Source: Micavibrio sp. UBA2705 (lineage in GTDB: Bacteria; Pseudomonadota; Alphaproteobacteria; Micavibrionales; Micavibrionaceae). Taken from it: a DNA stretch of 52,514 bases. Made by a program: the position numbers and the translations under genes. Shown here piece after piece: positions 17,093 through 26,032 of the stretch (positions within the stretch are counted from its first letter, which is position 1; each line of letters begins with the position of its first letter). A model generated the notes under the pieces. It made no database searches. It saw only the letters and a program-made list of their open reading frames with translations, and was not told the DNA's origin. Where the stretch lies: the NCBI GenBank assembly GCA_002354205.1, contig DELD01000010.1, positions 1 to 52,514 of the forward strand. Reading direction: 5' to 3'.

Positions 17093-17833
17093 CTATACGA
17101 TAACTGCGTATAATTTCCTATATTCTTTTATAAATTTCTTTGCGATGCCACTGCGTTTAATAACGATGTGGTTAGTATTATCCGTACCAAAATTCTTGGA
17201 TAACGTATCAGCATCCCACAGACTGATGATTTCGGCGTTGTCTGGCAGGCTGTTTTCAATTTTTCGGCGTGAATCGCTGCCTTCTTCTGATCCGGTGATA
17301 TAAAGCGCAATGGGCAGCTTTCTGACCGCTATAAAGGCTTTGTCAAAGCCAACAACGCAGTCACCGCTGCGACGCGCTAAGTTCAATACGTTTAAGCAAC
17401 GTTTACTGAGCATATTGCCAAGACGTTCTAACATATCATCAGGGATAGTGGCTTGAGATTTAAAGCTTTTAGCAAAAAGGTTATTTTTTATCGCCGTTTG
17501 TAATGCTTCTTTTTCAGCCTTAACCCATGCACCGCGCCCAGGTAGGTTTTTATCTAGGTCAGGGGTAACGATATTATCGGGGCTAAGTACGAAGCGGATA
17601 AGTTCATCACATTCGTAGCTTTGTTTGGTCGCAATGCAGCGCCGCGTCGTTTCTTTCGGTGGACGCGTGCAGGCTGGATTGGCATTTGAGAGAGGTTTTG
17701 ATGGCGGTGAGGTGAGGGGCGCATCGCTATTTACAGCAGGATCCGACACGGCACACTCAGACGCAGCAAGATCAGGATTCTGATCCGCTTTTAAATCGTC
17801 TGTTTGTGGTGTCTTTGTGCCGTCTATTAGCAT
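17093..17833 (-). CDS. YlxR (DUF448) RNA-binding protein fused to an L7Ae-like domain
   Basis: The YlxR domain covers about residues 60-130: RRCIATKQSYECDELIRFV and LPGRGAWV with the GRGA motif. It is followed by a second domain (about 145-225) with LNVLNLARRSGDCVVGFDKA resembling the L7Ae/L30e fold. This two-domain form between nusA and infB is frequent in alphaproteobacteria. Residues 1-58 are a polar, Pro/Asp/Ser-rich extension with little predicted structure. The domain count suggests RNA binding, perhaps in RNase P or ribosome contexts; function is not established by the sequence. Confidence 0.88.
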   Translation of the reverse strand: MLIDGTKTPQTDDLKADQNPDLAASECAVSDPAVNSDAPLTSPPSKPLSNANPACTRPPKETTRRCIATKQSYECDELIRFVLSPDNIVTPDLDKNLPGRGAWVKAEKEALQTAIKNNLFAKSFKSQATIPDDMLERLGNMLSKRCLNVLNLARRSGDCVVGFDKAFIAVRKLPIALYITGSEEGSDSRRKIENSLPDNAEIISLWDADTLSKNFGTDNTNHIVIKRSGIAKKFIKEYRKLYAVIV

Positions 17834-17860
17834 GTAAATATGCGCTCCTCATCTCTTTAA

Positions 17861-19456
17861 CTATGCGACGTTTTCTGATTTGTCTTCTGCAGTATCTGCA
17901 GCAGCGCCATCAGTGTCGTTTTCATTTGTTGCTTCGCCTTCGGCTGTTTCAGCCTCAGCTGCGGCGTTATCTTCCTCTGCGAACCAGTGTTCACGGGCTT
18001 TCATAATTAATGCATTCGCGTCGGCTTCTGTCATTGTGTCATCGCCAAGCATTTCCACAAGCTCATCACCAGCAAGGTCCGCAAGGTCATCACGTGTTTT
18101 GATGCCTTTCTCGCCAAGTTTAAGCGCGATGTTAGCCGCAAGGCCTTCAAGTTCAATAAGGTCATCATTAATGCCAAGTTCGCTTTGCTTGCCTTTAAGC
18201 TCAGCTTCTTGTGCTTCTAACCATACGCGCGCACGGTTTTGAAGCTCCGCGGCAACATCTTCGTCAAAACCTTCGATCTCAACAAGTTCATGAGATTCGA
18301 TATAAGCGATTTCTTCGATTTGCGTGAAGCCTTCAGCCACAAGCAAATGTGCGATAACATCATCAACGTCAAGTGCTTCGATAAACAGGCTTGAACGTGT
18401 TGTGAACTCAGTTGCGCGGCGCTCAGCTTCTTGCGCTTCGGTGAGGATATCAATATCCCATCCCGCAAGGCCTGATGCTAAACGCACGTTCTGACCACGG
18501 CGACCAATTGCAAGTGAAAGCTGGTCGTCAGGAACAACAACTTCAATGCGGCCACTTTCTTCATCAAGAACAACTTTTGATACTTCAGCAGGCTGAAGCG
18601 CGGCAATAACAAGGCTGCCAAGGTCTTCCGTCCATGGGATGATGTCGATTTTCTCGCCGCCAAGTTCGTTAACAACGGCCTGAACACGGCTACCGCGCAT
18701 ACCAACACACGCACCAACGGGGTCAATGCCGCTATCGTTAGAAAGTACGGCGATTTTGGCACGGCTACCAGGGTCACGCGCAACAGCTTTAATCTCGATA
18801 ATGCCGTCATAAATTTCAGGGACTTCTTGTTTGAACAAGCTTGCCATCATTTCAGGGCGTGTACGCGAAAGGAAAATTTGTGGGCCGCGTACTTCACGGC
18901 GCACATCATGAATAATTGCGCGTACGCGGTCACCATTTTTAAGGTGTTCGCGCGGTAAACACTCATCACGGCGTAGAAGGGCTTCTGTTTTGCCAAGGTC
19001 AACGGTAACGTTACCGTACTCAACACGCTTGATTGAACCGTTAATAACTTCACCAACGCGGTCTTTATATTCTTCGAATTGCTTCTCACGCTCAGCTTCA
19101 CGGATTTTTTGCATGATAACTTGTTTTGCTGTTTGTGCTGCAATACGTCCGTAATCAAGTGGCGGAAGGGAATCTACAAGGAAATCGCCAATTTCAGCAT
19201 CAGGCTTTTCACGGACAGCCATTGCAACAGTAATTTGTGCTGCTTCGTTTTCGATTTCTTCTTCTTCGCAAACTTCACGGTAACGTTTAAGTGTGAGCTC
19301 ACCGCTTACAGTGTCAATTTTGGCACGAATATCATGGTCGTAACCATATTTTGTACGGCCAGCTTTTTGGATAGCTTCTTCCATAGCTTCAATAACAATG
19401 CTGCGATCAATATCTTTTTCGCGTGCCATAGTATCTGCGACTTGTAGTAGTTCCAT
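17861..19456 (-). CDS. nusA: Transcription termination/antitermination factor NusA
   Basis: Binds RNA polymerase and modulates pausing and termination. Order of domains in 531 residues: N-terminal polymerase-binding domain (1-125, ELLQVADTMAREKDIDRSIV), S1 (about 135-200), two KH domains (about 205-345, with VGACVGMRGSRVQAV and LAIGRRGQNVRLA), then two helical repeats (about 365-480). The last 40 residues are an acidic Glu/Ala-rich tail. Second gene of the rimP-nusA-ylxR-infB unit. Confidence 0.97.
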   Translation of the reverse strand: MELLQVADTMAREKDIDRSIVIEAMEEAIQKAGRTKYGYDHDIRAKIDTVSGELTLKRYREVCEEEEIENEAAQITVAMAVREKPDAEIGDFLVDSLPPLDYGRIAAQTAKQVIMQKIREAEREKQFEEYKDRVGEVINGSIKRVEYGNVTVDLGKTEALLRRDECLPREHLKNGDRVRAIIHDVRREVRGPQIFLSRTRPEMMASLFKQEVPEIYDGIIEIKAVARDPGSRAKIAVLSNDSGIDPVGACVGMRGSRVQAVVNELGGEKIDIIPWTEDLGSLVIAALQPAEVSKVVLDEESGRIEVVVPDDQLSLAIGRRGQNVRLASGLAGWDIDILTEAQEAERRATEFTTRSSLFIEALDVDDVIAHLLVAEGFTQIEEIAYIESHELVEIEGFDEDVAAELQNRARVWLEAQEAELKGKQSELGINDDLIELEGLAANIALKLGEKGIKTRDDLADLAGDELVEMLGDDTMTEADANALIMKAREHWFAEEDNAAAEAETAEGEATNENDTDGAAADTAEDKSENVA

Positions 19457-19506
19457 TTTTCTTCCTTCACTTTTGAACTTAAAAAATAAATTTCTTTAAA
19501 TTTTTG

Positions 19507-20052
19507 TTACTTAACCTGTTGTTGTTCTTGTTCTGGTGCATCCGTAATTGCGGGGATGCCGTCTTTGGTTGCTTCGATAAGCTTATCAGTCAAAACGAGC
19601 TTGGCTTTAGCGACGCTTTCAATGTCAAATTCAATGTCGCCAGTATCTGTGTTTAGCCCAACAATATTATCTTCACAGCCGAGGATAAACCCTCTGAATC
19701 TCTTTTGTCCCGTATCGGTCGGCATAGTAAGTTCAACTTTACATTCAAAGCCGACATAACGCAGGTAATCATTTTGAAAGATAAGCGGGCGGTCAATACC
19801 AGGGGAGCTGACTTCTAAATTATAATGCCCATTAATCGGGTCTTCAACGTCAAGAATATCTGAAATGCTGTGCGAAAGCTTGGTGCAGTCATCAATGCCA
19901 AGACGGCCTGTTTTTGGGTCTTCTGCCATGATTTGCAAAGTATAGCCAGTATCCGTGCCTGAAAGTTTGACCTGCACAAGGGTAAGGCCTTGTTCTTCAA
20001 CAAGCGGGGTGATGATATCTGTGACTTTTCTTTCTTGCGGCGTTAGCTTCAT
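19507..20052 (-). CDS. rimP: Ribosome maturation factor RimP
   Basis: Needed for 30S subunit maturation. The 181-residue protein carries the expected LVQVKLSGTDTGYTLQIMAED and LEVSSPGIDRPL motifs. First gene of the operon; a terminator for rplS lies just upstream, so transcription must start in the roughly 50-60 bases between them or read through. The C-terminal 20 residues are Glu/Gln-rich and variable. Confidence 0.95.
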   Translation of the reverse strand: MKLTPQERKVTDIITPLVEEQGLTLVQVKLSGTDTGYTLQIMAEDPKTGRLGIDDCTKLSHSISDILDVEDPINGHYNLEVSSPGIDRPLIFQNDYLRYVGFECKVELTMPTDTGQKRFRGFILGCEDNIVGLNTDTGDIEFDIESVAKAKLVLTDKLIEATKDGIPAITDAPEQEQQQVK

Positions 20053-20104
20053 TTATATTCTGACTTCTGTTTTATTTGGCCTTGCGTGAGGCTGAATTTA
20101 AGTA

Positions 20105-20136
20105 ATAAAAAAGGCGGGTCTTTTTAAGGACCCACC
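20105..20136 (-). terminator. Rho-independent terminator of rplS
   Basis: On the minus strand GGTGGGTC (20136-20129) pairs with GACCCGCC (20120-20113), one G-U pair included, around an eight-base loop and is followed by TTTTTTATT. It separates rplS from the rimP operon. Confidence 0.85.
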
Positions 20137-20192
20137 CATTTAAATGGATGTTATGCAGCGTTTATAACGTTCACGCCGCGTAAAAGCAAGCT

Positions 20193-20606
20193 TTATTTTG
20201 CTGCTTTTTTACCTTTAGTACTAACTTTTTTCTCAATACCGTGGCCAGTTGTTCTTTCAGCAATACGTGCTGATTTACCGCGACGGTCGCGAAGATAGTA
20301 TAGTTTCGCACGACGGACAGAGCCTCTGCGAACCAATTCAATTTTTTCAATACGTGGGCTGAGAAGTGGGAATACACGCTCAACGCCTTCACCAAGTGAG
20401 ATTTTACGCACTGTGAAGCTGCCTTCAACGCCTGTGCCTTTACGCGCGATACATACGCCTTCGAAAATCTGAACACGCTCACGTGTGCCTTCACGAATTT
20501 TAACGTGTACTTTTACTGTATCACCAGCGCCAAAGTTTGGGTTTTCTTTACCTTCACTTAGCTTCGCTGCTTCTTTTGCATTAATGCGATCTACTAAATT
20601 TGTCAT
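20193..20606 (-). CDS. rplS: Large ribosomal subunit protein bL19
   Basis: Located at the 30S-50S interface. Motifs FGAGDTVKVHVKIREG, RVQIFEGVCIARKG and RGSVRRAKLYYLRDRRGKSARI are diagnostic. The ATG at 20606 (MTNLVDRIN) with AAAGGA eight bases upstream is preferred over the in-frame ATG at 20621; it gives 137 residues. The gene normally follows trmD directly, but here a histidine kinase gene lies between them. The leader contains an imperfect GTTTAC...GTAAAC inverted repeat (about 20650-20680). Confidence 0.96.
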   Translation of the reverse strand: MTNLVDRINAKEAAKLSEGKENPNFGAGDTVKVHVKIREGTRERVQIFEGVCIARKGTGVEGSFTVRKISLGEGVERVFPLLSPRIEKIELVRRGSVRRAKLYYLRDRRGKSARIAERTTGHGIEKKVSTKGKKAAK

Positions 20607-20852
20607 TTTATTTCCTTTCATGACTCTCTTATTTAAAGCCCGAAATAACGTTTACTTACACACTCTATAACGTAAACATCATGCGGCTTTTTATCTTTTT
20701 TCGAGTTTTATCGCTGCATTGATACCGAATAACAGGATATTATGCAAGCCTAAATTAAGCGTTAATGATATTTTTTTTATGTATTAATCGTGATAATGGC
20801 GGCGCTTAACCTCATTCGTTGTCTTTCAACTGTTTTTATTGGTGTTTAACTA

Positions 20853-22505
20853 TTAGGCGCAGGCTTGCTGTAATATCTTTACGATTTTTGCTATTTCTAG
20901 CGGCTTGCTCAAAAAAGCATCCATGCCGGAAGCTAGACATTTATCTTCGTCCTCTTTAAAAGCATTTGCGGTAAGCGCGATAATAAAGGGTTGGTTTATA
21001 TCCAATTTCCTGATTTTTTTTGTCGCTTCGTAACCATCCATTACAGGCATGTGGCAGTCCATGAATACAGCGTCATATTGATGGTTTTGTACCTTGTCTA
21101 TGGCGACTTTACCGTTCTCGGCTATTTCGACATTGCAGCCGAGGTCATTGAGGATGCTTTTAATAATAAATTGATTGGTCGGTACGTCTTCGACAAGCAA
21201 GATATTTGCTGTAATATTGGCGCTGATAATATCATCATCATCATATTCAGTTTGCGCCACGGCGTTATCGGCGCTTGATTCAATTAAGGGCAGATCGCAC
21301 CAAAATTCAGACCCTTTACCAAACTTACTTTTTACACCGATTGTGCCGCCCATCAACTGCACCAGATATTTTGTGATCGCAAGGCCAAGGCCCGTGCCCG
21401 TGCTCTTGGTCTCAGCGCGGCGTTCTAAAATTTGTTCATAGGCTTTGAAGATCGTATTTAAATCTTCGCCTTTTATACCAACCCCGCTATCACTTACTTT
21501 TATTCTCAATGTGTCAGGACTTTGTTGGGTTAGGCTTACTTCTACGCGTCCATTAGCAGGGGTGAATTTTATAGCGTTGCCAATAAAATTCGATAAAATT
21601 TGTTTAACGCGCGTTGGGTCAATAAATAAATAGGCGGGGATATCATCGGCGATGCTTAATGTGTAGTTGAGGTCTTTTTCATCGGCGAGGCTTTCTAGCA
21701 ATGTGAAATGTTCATTTACGGCTGCGCGTATATCGGTGGATTGGTTATGTAGGCGAATGGTATCGCTTTCTATTTTTGCAAATTCCAATATTTCGTTGAT
21801 GATTTCTAACAGCAAGCGTCCTGAGCCTGCAATTATATTGATGTATTCTTGCTGCTTGCTGTTTAATGTTGTGTTTTTAAGTAGGGTGGCTGCGCCCAAT
21901 ACACCGTTTAGCGGCGTACGTATTTCATGGGACATCCCCGCAAAAAAGGCTGATTTCGCTGCGTTAGATGCTTTTATTTTTTTGTTACGTTGACGCAGTT
22001 CTATCTGCGTCATGACAAGCTGAGCAAAAGTTGAGAGTGTTAAGAGCTGTTCTTTGGTAATGTCATGGCGCGGCTTTGTGTCAATTGCGCATAGGCTGCC
22101 AATAGCGTGACCATCACTAGTTACTAATGGTATACCCAAATAAAAACGAATATGTGGTGCGCCAGAGACAAGAATATTGCCACGAAAACGATCATCTGCG
22201 CGCGCATCGGCGACGTGTAATGTTTCTGGCTTTATCAGCGCGTGGGCGCAAAAGGATTCTTCGCGCCCTGTCTGCGTTGCATCTAGCCCATAGCAAGACT
22301 TAAACCACTGGCGGTCTTTATCAACAAGCGATACTAACGATATTGGAACGTTGAGGATTTTTCCGACAGCTTGTGTGATGTGATCAAAGCTCTCTTCGGC
22401 CTCGCTATCTAATATATCAAGGTCATATAACGCCTGCAGGCGCTCATCTTCATTTTTCATGGGGGCTGGCATTTTCCAACCATCGGCTAAATCAATATAA
22501 GACAT
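20853..22505 (-). CDS. Soluble hybrid histidine kinase: GAF, HisKA, HATPase, receiver
   Basis: No membrane segment is seen, so it is a cytoplasmic sensor. With the ATG at 22505 (550 residues; a TTG at 22535 would add 10) the order is: GAF domain (about 20-170, with VPISLVSLVDKDRQWFKS and LGIPLVTSDGHAIGSLCAID), phospho-acceptor H193 in FFAGMSHEIRTPLNG, ATP-binding domain with SDSGVGI and GTGLGLAITKYLV, and a C-terminal receiver with phospho-acceptor D483 (VFMDCHMPVMDG) and SKPL. GAF domains of this type often sense small ligands or redox state; the ligand is unknown. It lies inside what is normally a trmD-rplS junction. No cognate regulator is adjacent. Confidence 0.92.
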   Translation of the reverse strand: MSYIDLADGWKMPAPMKNEDERLQALYDLDILDSEAEESFDHITQAVGKILNVPISLVSLVDKDRQWFKSCYGLDATQTGREESFCAHALIKPETLHVADARADDRFRGNILVSGAPHIRFYLGIPLVTSDGHAIGSLCAIDTKPRHDITKEQLLTLSTFAQLVMTQIELRQRNKKIKASNAAKSAFFAGMSHEIRTPLNGVLGAATLLKNTTLNSKQQEYINIIAGSGRLLLEIINEILEFAKIESDTIRLHNQSTDIRAAVNEHFTLLESLADEKDLNYTLSIADDIPAYLFIDPTRVKQILSNFIGNAIKFTPANGRVEVSLTQQSPDTLRIKVSDSGVGIKGEDLNTIFKAYEQILERRAETKSTGTGLGLAITKYLVQLMGGTIGVKSKFGKGSEFWCDLPLIESSADNAVAQTEYDDDDIISANITANILLVEDVPTNQFIIKSILNDLGCNVEIAENGKVAIDKVQNHQYDAVFMDCHMPVMDGYEATKKIRKLDINQPFIIALTANAFKEDEDKCLASGMDAFLSKPLEIAKIVKILQQACA

Positions 22506-22578
22506 TTTAAAATATAGGCCTAATGTAAGTGACAAAGATAAAAAGCATAAATATAATTTCTAATATATAACGGCTTTA

Positions 22579-23292
22579 TTAATTTTTAGTATCTTCATTA
22601 TATTTTGTCCACATATCTGGGCGGCGGTGCTGTGTTAGGTCTTCTGCGCGCCTATTGCGCCACTGGTCAATTTTTGCATGATTACCTGAACGTAAAACAT
22701 CAGGCACAAGGTGTCTTTGGTCAAAACAGTCAACCCATTCCGCGGGGCGCGTGTAATGCGGATATTCTAACAGGCCGTTACTATGGCTTTCATCCCCCGC
22801 CGTTTCTGCATTTCCCATCACGCCAGGTAGCAAGCGTATACACGCATCCATCAAAATTTGCGCAGCAGGTTCACCGCCTGAAAGCACGTAATCGCCAATG
22901 CTGATTTCTTCAAAGCCATGTGCGTCCAAAAAGCGCTGATCAACGCCCTCATAGCGCCCGCAGAGGAGCGTGATCGATTGCTCGTGTGTGGATAGTGTCT
23001 GCGCGAGTCTTTGGCTCAGTACTTCGCCGCGTGGGCTGAGATATATTTTGCGCCCAGGGTTTTCAATGCTCAGCAAAGCTTTTTCTAATATGTCAGCACG
23101 TAGCACCATGCCCGCGCCGCCGCCAAAAGGTGTGTCGTCAACGGATTTATGCTTATCTTCGGCAAAGTCGCGTGGGTTGATTAAGCTATACGACCAATCA
23201 CCGCGCTCTAAAGCTTTGCCAGCGAGTGACTGCCCAAGCATTGCGGGGAACATTTCAGGGAAGAGCGTTAATATATTTACATGCCAAACCAT
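22579..23292 (-). CDS. trmD: tRNA (guanine-N1)-methyltransferase TrmD
   Basis: Methylates G37 of tRNAs, preventing frameshifts. The trefoil-knot SAM site is visible as LLCGRYEGVDQRFLD and SIGDYVLSGGEPAAQ (about residues 110-145). The N-terminus VNILTLFPEMFPAMLG and the C-terminal WRNRRAEDLTQHRRPDM are typical. Length 237 is normal. It starts 7 bases after rimM, so the two are coupled. Confidence 0.97.
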   Translation of the reverse strand: MVWHVNILTLFPEMFPAMLGQSLAGKALERGDWSYSLINPRDFAEDKHKSVDDTPFGGGAGMVLRADILEKALLSIENPGRKIYLSPRGEVLSQRLAQTLSTHEQSITLLCGRYEGVDQRFLDAHGFEEISIGDYVLSGGEPAAQILMDACIRLLPGVMGNAETAGDESHSNGLLEYPHYTRPAEWVDCFDQRHLVPDVLRSGNHAKIDQWRNRRAEDLTQHRRPDMWTKYNEDTKN

Positions 23293-23299
23293 GATGCGC

Positions 23300-23806
23300 T
23301 TACCCTATATAGTCTTCGTAACCGGTAACAATGATGTGTTTTGCGTTCGTATCGGTCTTAAGCACAATATCTTTACGATAGGGCAGGAAAAAGCTGTTGC
23401 CCGAAGATGGTGCGATTTCAAGTAAGTCTTCAGCGCCAAAATTTTGAACGGCTTTAACGCGTCCTAATTTTTGGTCTTCTTCATTGATCACATCCAAGCC
23501 GACAAGGTCGCGATGATAAACTTCATCCTCATCTAATGTTGGTAAGTCAGCTTCATCCATAAATACTTCCATATGGCGCAGCTTTTCAGCGTCATTACGG
23601 TCGCTCACGCCCTTTACCTCGGCAAGGTAATCGCCTTTGAGCGCATTTTTAAGTGTGAAGATGATTGTTTCATCACTGGTTTCGTCACGGTAAAGTGTGA
23701 TGTTAGGATCACGCAATAATTCAATGTTCTCTGCATGGATACGCAGTTTCACAAGGCCGCGAATGCCATGTGCATTTAAAATTTTAGCAACACAAATACG
23801 AGCCAT
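23300..23806 (-). CDS. rimM: 16S rRNA processing protein RimM
   Basis: Assists 30S head maturation by binding uS19. N-terminal domain begins RICVAKILNAHGIRGLVKLR; the PRC-barrel domain follows with DLVGLDVINEEDQKLGRVKAV and FFLPYRKDIV. Length 168 is normal. Directly upstream, 3 bases away, is pgk and not rpsP, which is the usual neighbour. Confidence 0.95.
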   Translation of the reverse strand: MARICVAKILNAHGIRGLVKLRIHAENIELLRDPNITLYRDETSDETIIFTLKNALKGDYLAEVKGVSDRNDAEKLRHMEVFMDEADLPTLDEDEVYHRDLVGLDVINEEDQKLGRVKAVQNFGAEDLLEIAPSSGNSFFLPYRKDIVLKTDTNAKHIIVTGYEDYIG

Positions 23807-23809
23807 AAC

Positions 23810-25015
23810 TTAAGCAGCTTTCTTGTTTTTTTCTAATGCGGCAATGCCAGGGAGCGTCTTGCCCTCTAGCCATTCTAAAAATGCGCCGCCAGCGGTTGAA
23901 ATATAAGTAAAGTCTTTGGAACTGTCTGTACCATCAAGCGCCGCCACAGTATCGCCGCCGCCAGCAACGGATTTAACTTTACCGTCTTTGGTCAGCTTTG
24001 CAACAAGTTGCGCCAGTTCATTCGTGCCTTTATCAAATGGCTTGATTTCAAAAGCCCCCATAGGGCCGTTCCAAATGACGGTTTTGCACTCTGAAAGTAT
24101 GGCGCTTACCTCTTTAATGCTGTCTGGGCCAATATCTAATACCATTAAGTCGTCGGGAATAGCGCTAGATTTATGTGTTGCGCTTTCTGCGCCTGCTTTA
24201 AACTCTTTTGCGCAGTTTGCGTCTTTCGGCAGGATGATTTTGCAGTTCGCATCATTGGCTGTTTGCATGATGTCCTTTGCTTCGGCAACCATATCAGGCT
24301 CTGCGAGTGACTTGCCGATTTTGTGGTCTTTGGCAAGCAGGAAAGTGTTTGCCATGCCGCCGCCAAGGATCAAATAATCAACTTGTGTGACAAGGTTTTT
24401 AAGCAAGCTAAGTTTCGTCGATACTTTTGCGCCGCCAACAACTGCGGCGACAGGCTGCTCAGGCGTTTTTAAAATATGCTGTAAATTATCAAGTTCTTCT
24501 TCAATTAAAAGCCCAGCAGCAGAAGGAAGAAGCGTTGTGAGTGCGTCAATAGATGCATGAGCGCGGTGTGTGGCGGAAAAGGCATCATTCACATAGACAT
24601 CGCCAAGTTTGGCAAGTTCTTTTGCGAAAGCCATGTCATTACTTTCTTCGCCGCCATGGAAGCGGAGATTTTCAAGCAGCATTACTTCTCCTTCGCCCAT
24701 ATCAGCAATTTGTGCTTGCGCGTCTTCACCAATACAGTCTTCAGAAAAATGGACAGGGCAGCTCCAGCGGTCAATTAATACGGTTGTGAGAAAGGATAAT
24801 GAATAATCAGGATTAACCTTACCTTTCGGGCGACCAAAATGCGAAATGACGACAATTTTTGTGTTGTGGGAGCGCAGATAGTCAATAGTAGGGATAAGGC
24901 GATCAATGCGCGTAAAGTCACTGACAACGCCGTCATGCGCCGGCACATTAAGATCGGCGCGCAGGATAACGGTTTTATTTGTGAGATTCAGTGCGTTTAG
25001 CGTATTATATGACAT
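23810..25015 (-). CDS. pgk: Phosphoglycerate kinase
   Basis: Glycolytic ATP-forming enzyme. The 401-residue sequence has the N-terminal substrate region VILRADLNVPAHDG and SHFGRPKGK, MLLENLRFHGGEE, a hinge region, the nucleotide-binding VVGGAKVSTKL, WNGPMGAFE, and the C-terminal SVAGGGDTVAAL and STAGGAFLEWLEGK. Length and motifs are complete. Three bases separate it from rimM, so this glycolytic gene appears co-transcribed with ribosome and tRNA maturation genes. Confidence 0.97.
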   Translation of the reverse strand: MSYNTLNALNLTNKTVILRADLNVPAHDGVVSDFTRIDRLIPTIDYLRSHNTKIVVISHFGRPKGKVNPDYSLSFLTTVLIDRWSCPVHFSEDCIGEDAQAQIADMGEGEVMLLENLRFHGGEESNDMAFAKELAKLGDVYVNDAFSATHRAHASIDALTTLLPSAAGLLIEEELDNLQHILKTPEQPVAAVVGGAKVSTKLSLLKNLVTQVDYLILGGGMANTFLLAKDHKIGKSLAEPDMVAEAKDIMQTANDANCKIILPKDANCAKEFKAGAESATHKSSAIPDDLMVLDIGPDSIKEVSAILSECKTVIWNGPMGAFEIKPFDKGTNELAQLVAKLTKDGKVKSVAGGGDTVAALDGTDSSKDFTYISTAGGAFLEWLEGKTLPGIAALEKNKKAA

Positions 25016-25032
25016 TGTGCTTATCCTTATCG

Positions 25033-25995
25033 TTATAGGTTTTTATATTGTTCAGCCAATTTATAGGTCACCGTTAGCAGCTTGTCTTTTATCGCAGGGT
25101 CCATCATGGAATGTCCTGCATTATCGACCAGATAATACTGCGCATTATCCCATATATCAATGACTGATTGCGCGCTCACAGGCGGGCAAATAATATCGTA
25201 TCGCCCCTGAACAATGGTGAGGGGTATATGCTTGATTTTTGGTAGCTGTTTAAGCAGCGCATGTTTACCATCCATAGTATGGTGTTTGAAGTAATGCGCC
25301 TCAATACGTGCCATAGCAAGCGCTTGCGGCTTATGCTCTTCGTGTATCGAGATGCTTTTGTTTGGCGAAAGCGTAGCGCAGGTGCTTTCATAGCTAAACC
25401 AATCAACCGCAGCCTCTTTTTGTAGGGCAAGGTCTTTATGGGTGAGCTTATTATAATAACATTTGAGAATGTCTTTTTGTTCCTTTGCGCTGAGATGCGC
25501 GGTGAAACGCCCCCATGTTTTTGGGAAAAAGTTTTTAATGCCATATAAAAACCAATCAATCTCTTTTTGTTGAAATAAGAATATGCCCCGAAGGATCAGG
25601 CTTTTCACATGTGATGGATTTTTTAAAGCGTATAAGAAGCCAAGCGTGCTGCCCCATGACCCGCCGAAAATATGCCACGAATCAATATCCAAATGTTTGC
25701 GGATCGTGCTGATATCCTCAACCAGCAAAGCAGGGGTGTTTTCTTTTAATGCGCCGTGCGGGGAAGAACGCCCACAGCCACGCTGATCAAATAAAACAAT
25801 TCGAAAGATATCAGGGTCAAAGAAACGGCGATGTGTCGGCGAACAGCCTTCACCAGGGCCACCATGAATAATAAGCACAGGAATGCCGTTAGGATTACCG
25901 CATTGTTCCCAATAAATGCTGTGCAAAGCACTGACTTCTAAGAAGCCAGATGCGTAAGGGTCTATTGAGGGGTATAAATCAATACTACTGTGCAT
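25033..25995 (-). CDS. pip: Prolyl iminopeptidase
   Basis: Alpha/beta-hydrolase of the S33 family that removes N-terminal proline. The oxyanion motif HGGPGEGC is at residues 44-51, nucleophile S113 lies in GGSWGS, the acid is in VQGRYDIICP and the histidine in VDNAGHSMMDP. The DQRGCGRSSPH motif (70-80) is characteristic of proline iminopeptidases. Length 320 is normal. Cytoplasmic. It precedes pgk by 17 bases on the same strand. Confidence 0.93.
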   Translation of the reverse strand: MHSSIDLYPSIDPYASGFLEVSALHSIYWEQCGNPNGIPVLIIHGGPGEGCSPTHRRFFDPDIFRIVLFDQRGCGRSSPHGALKENTPALLVEDISTIRKHLDIDSWHIFGGSWGSTLGFLYALKNPSHVKSLILRGIFLFQQKEIDWFLYGIKNFFPKTWGRFTAHLSAKEQKDILKCYYNKLTHKDLALQKEAAVDWFSYESTCATLSPNKSISIHEEHKPQALAMARIEAHYFKHHTMDGKHALLKQLPKIKHIPLTIVQGRYDIICPPVSAQSVIDIWDNAQYYLVDNAGHSMMDPAIKDKLLTVTYKLAEQYKNL

Positions 25996-26032
25996 AGAGC
26001 CATAGTATCATTTTTAAATTTTTGCGAAAGGG

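Noticed and set aside
20622..20852. Gap between rplS and the histidine kinase, checked for tRNA or a leader structure
   Set aside because: Only a weak GTTTAC/GTAAAC inverted repeat was found; no tRNA cloverleaf or terminator-like stem was visible.
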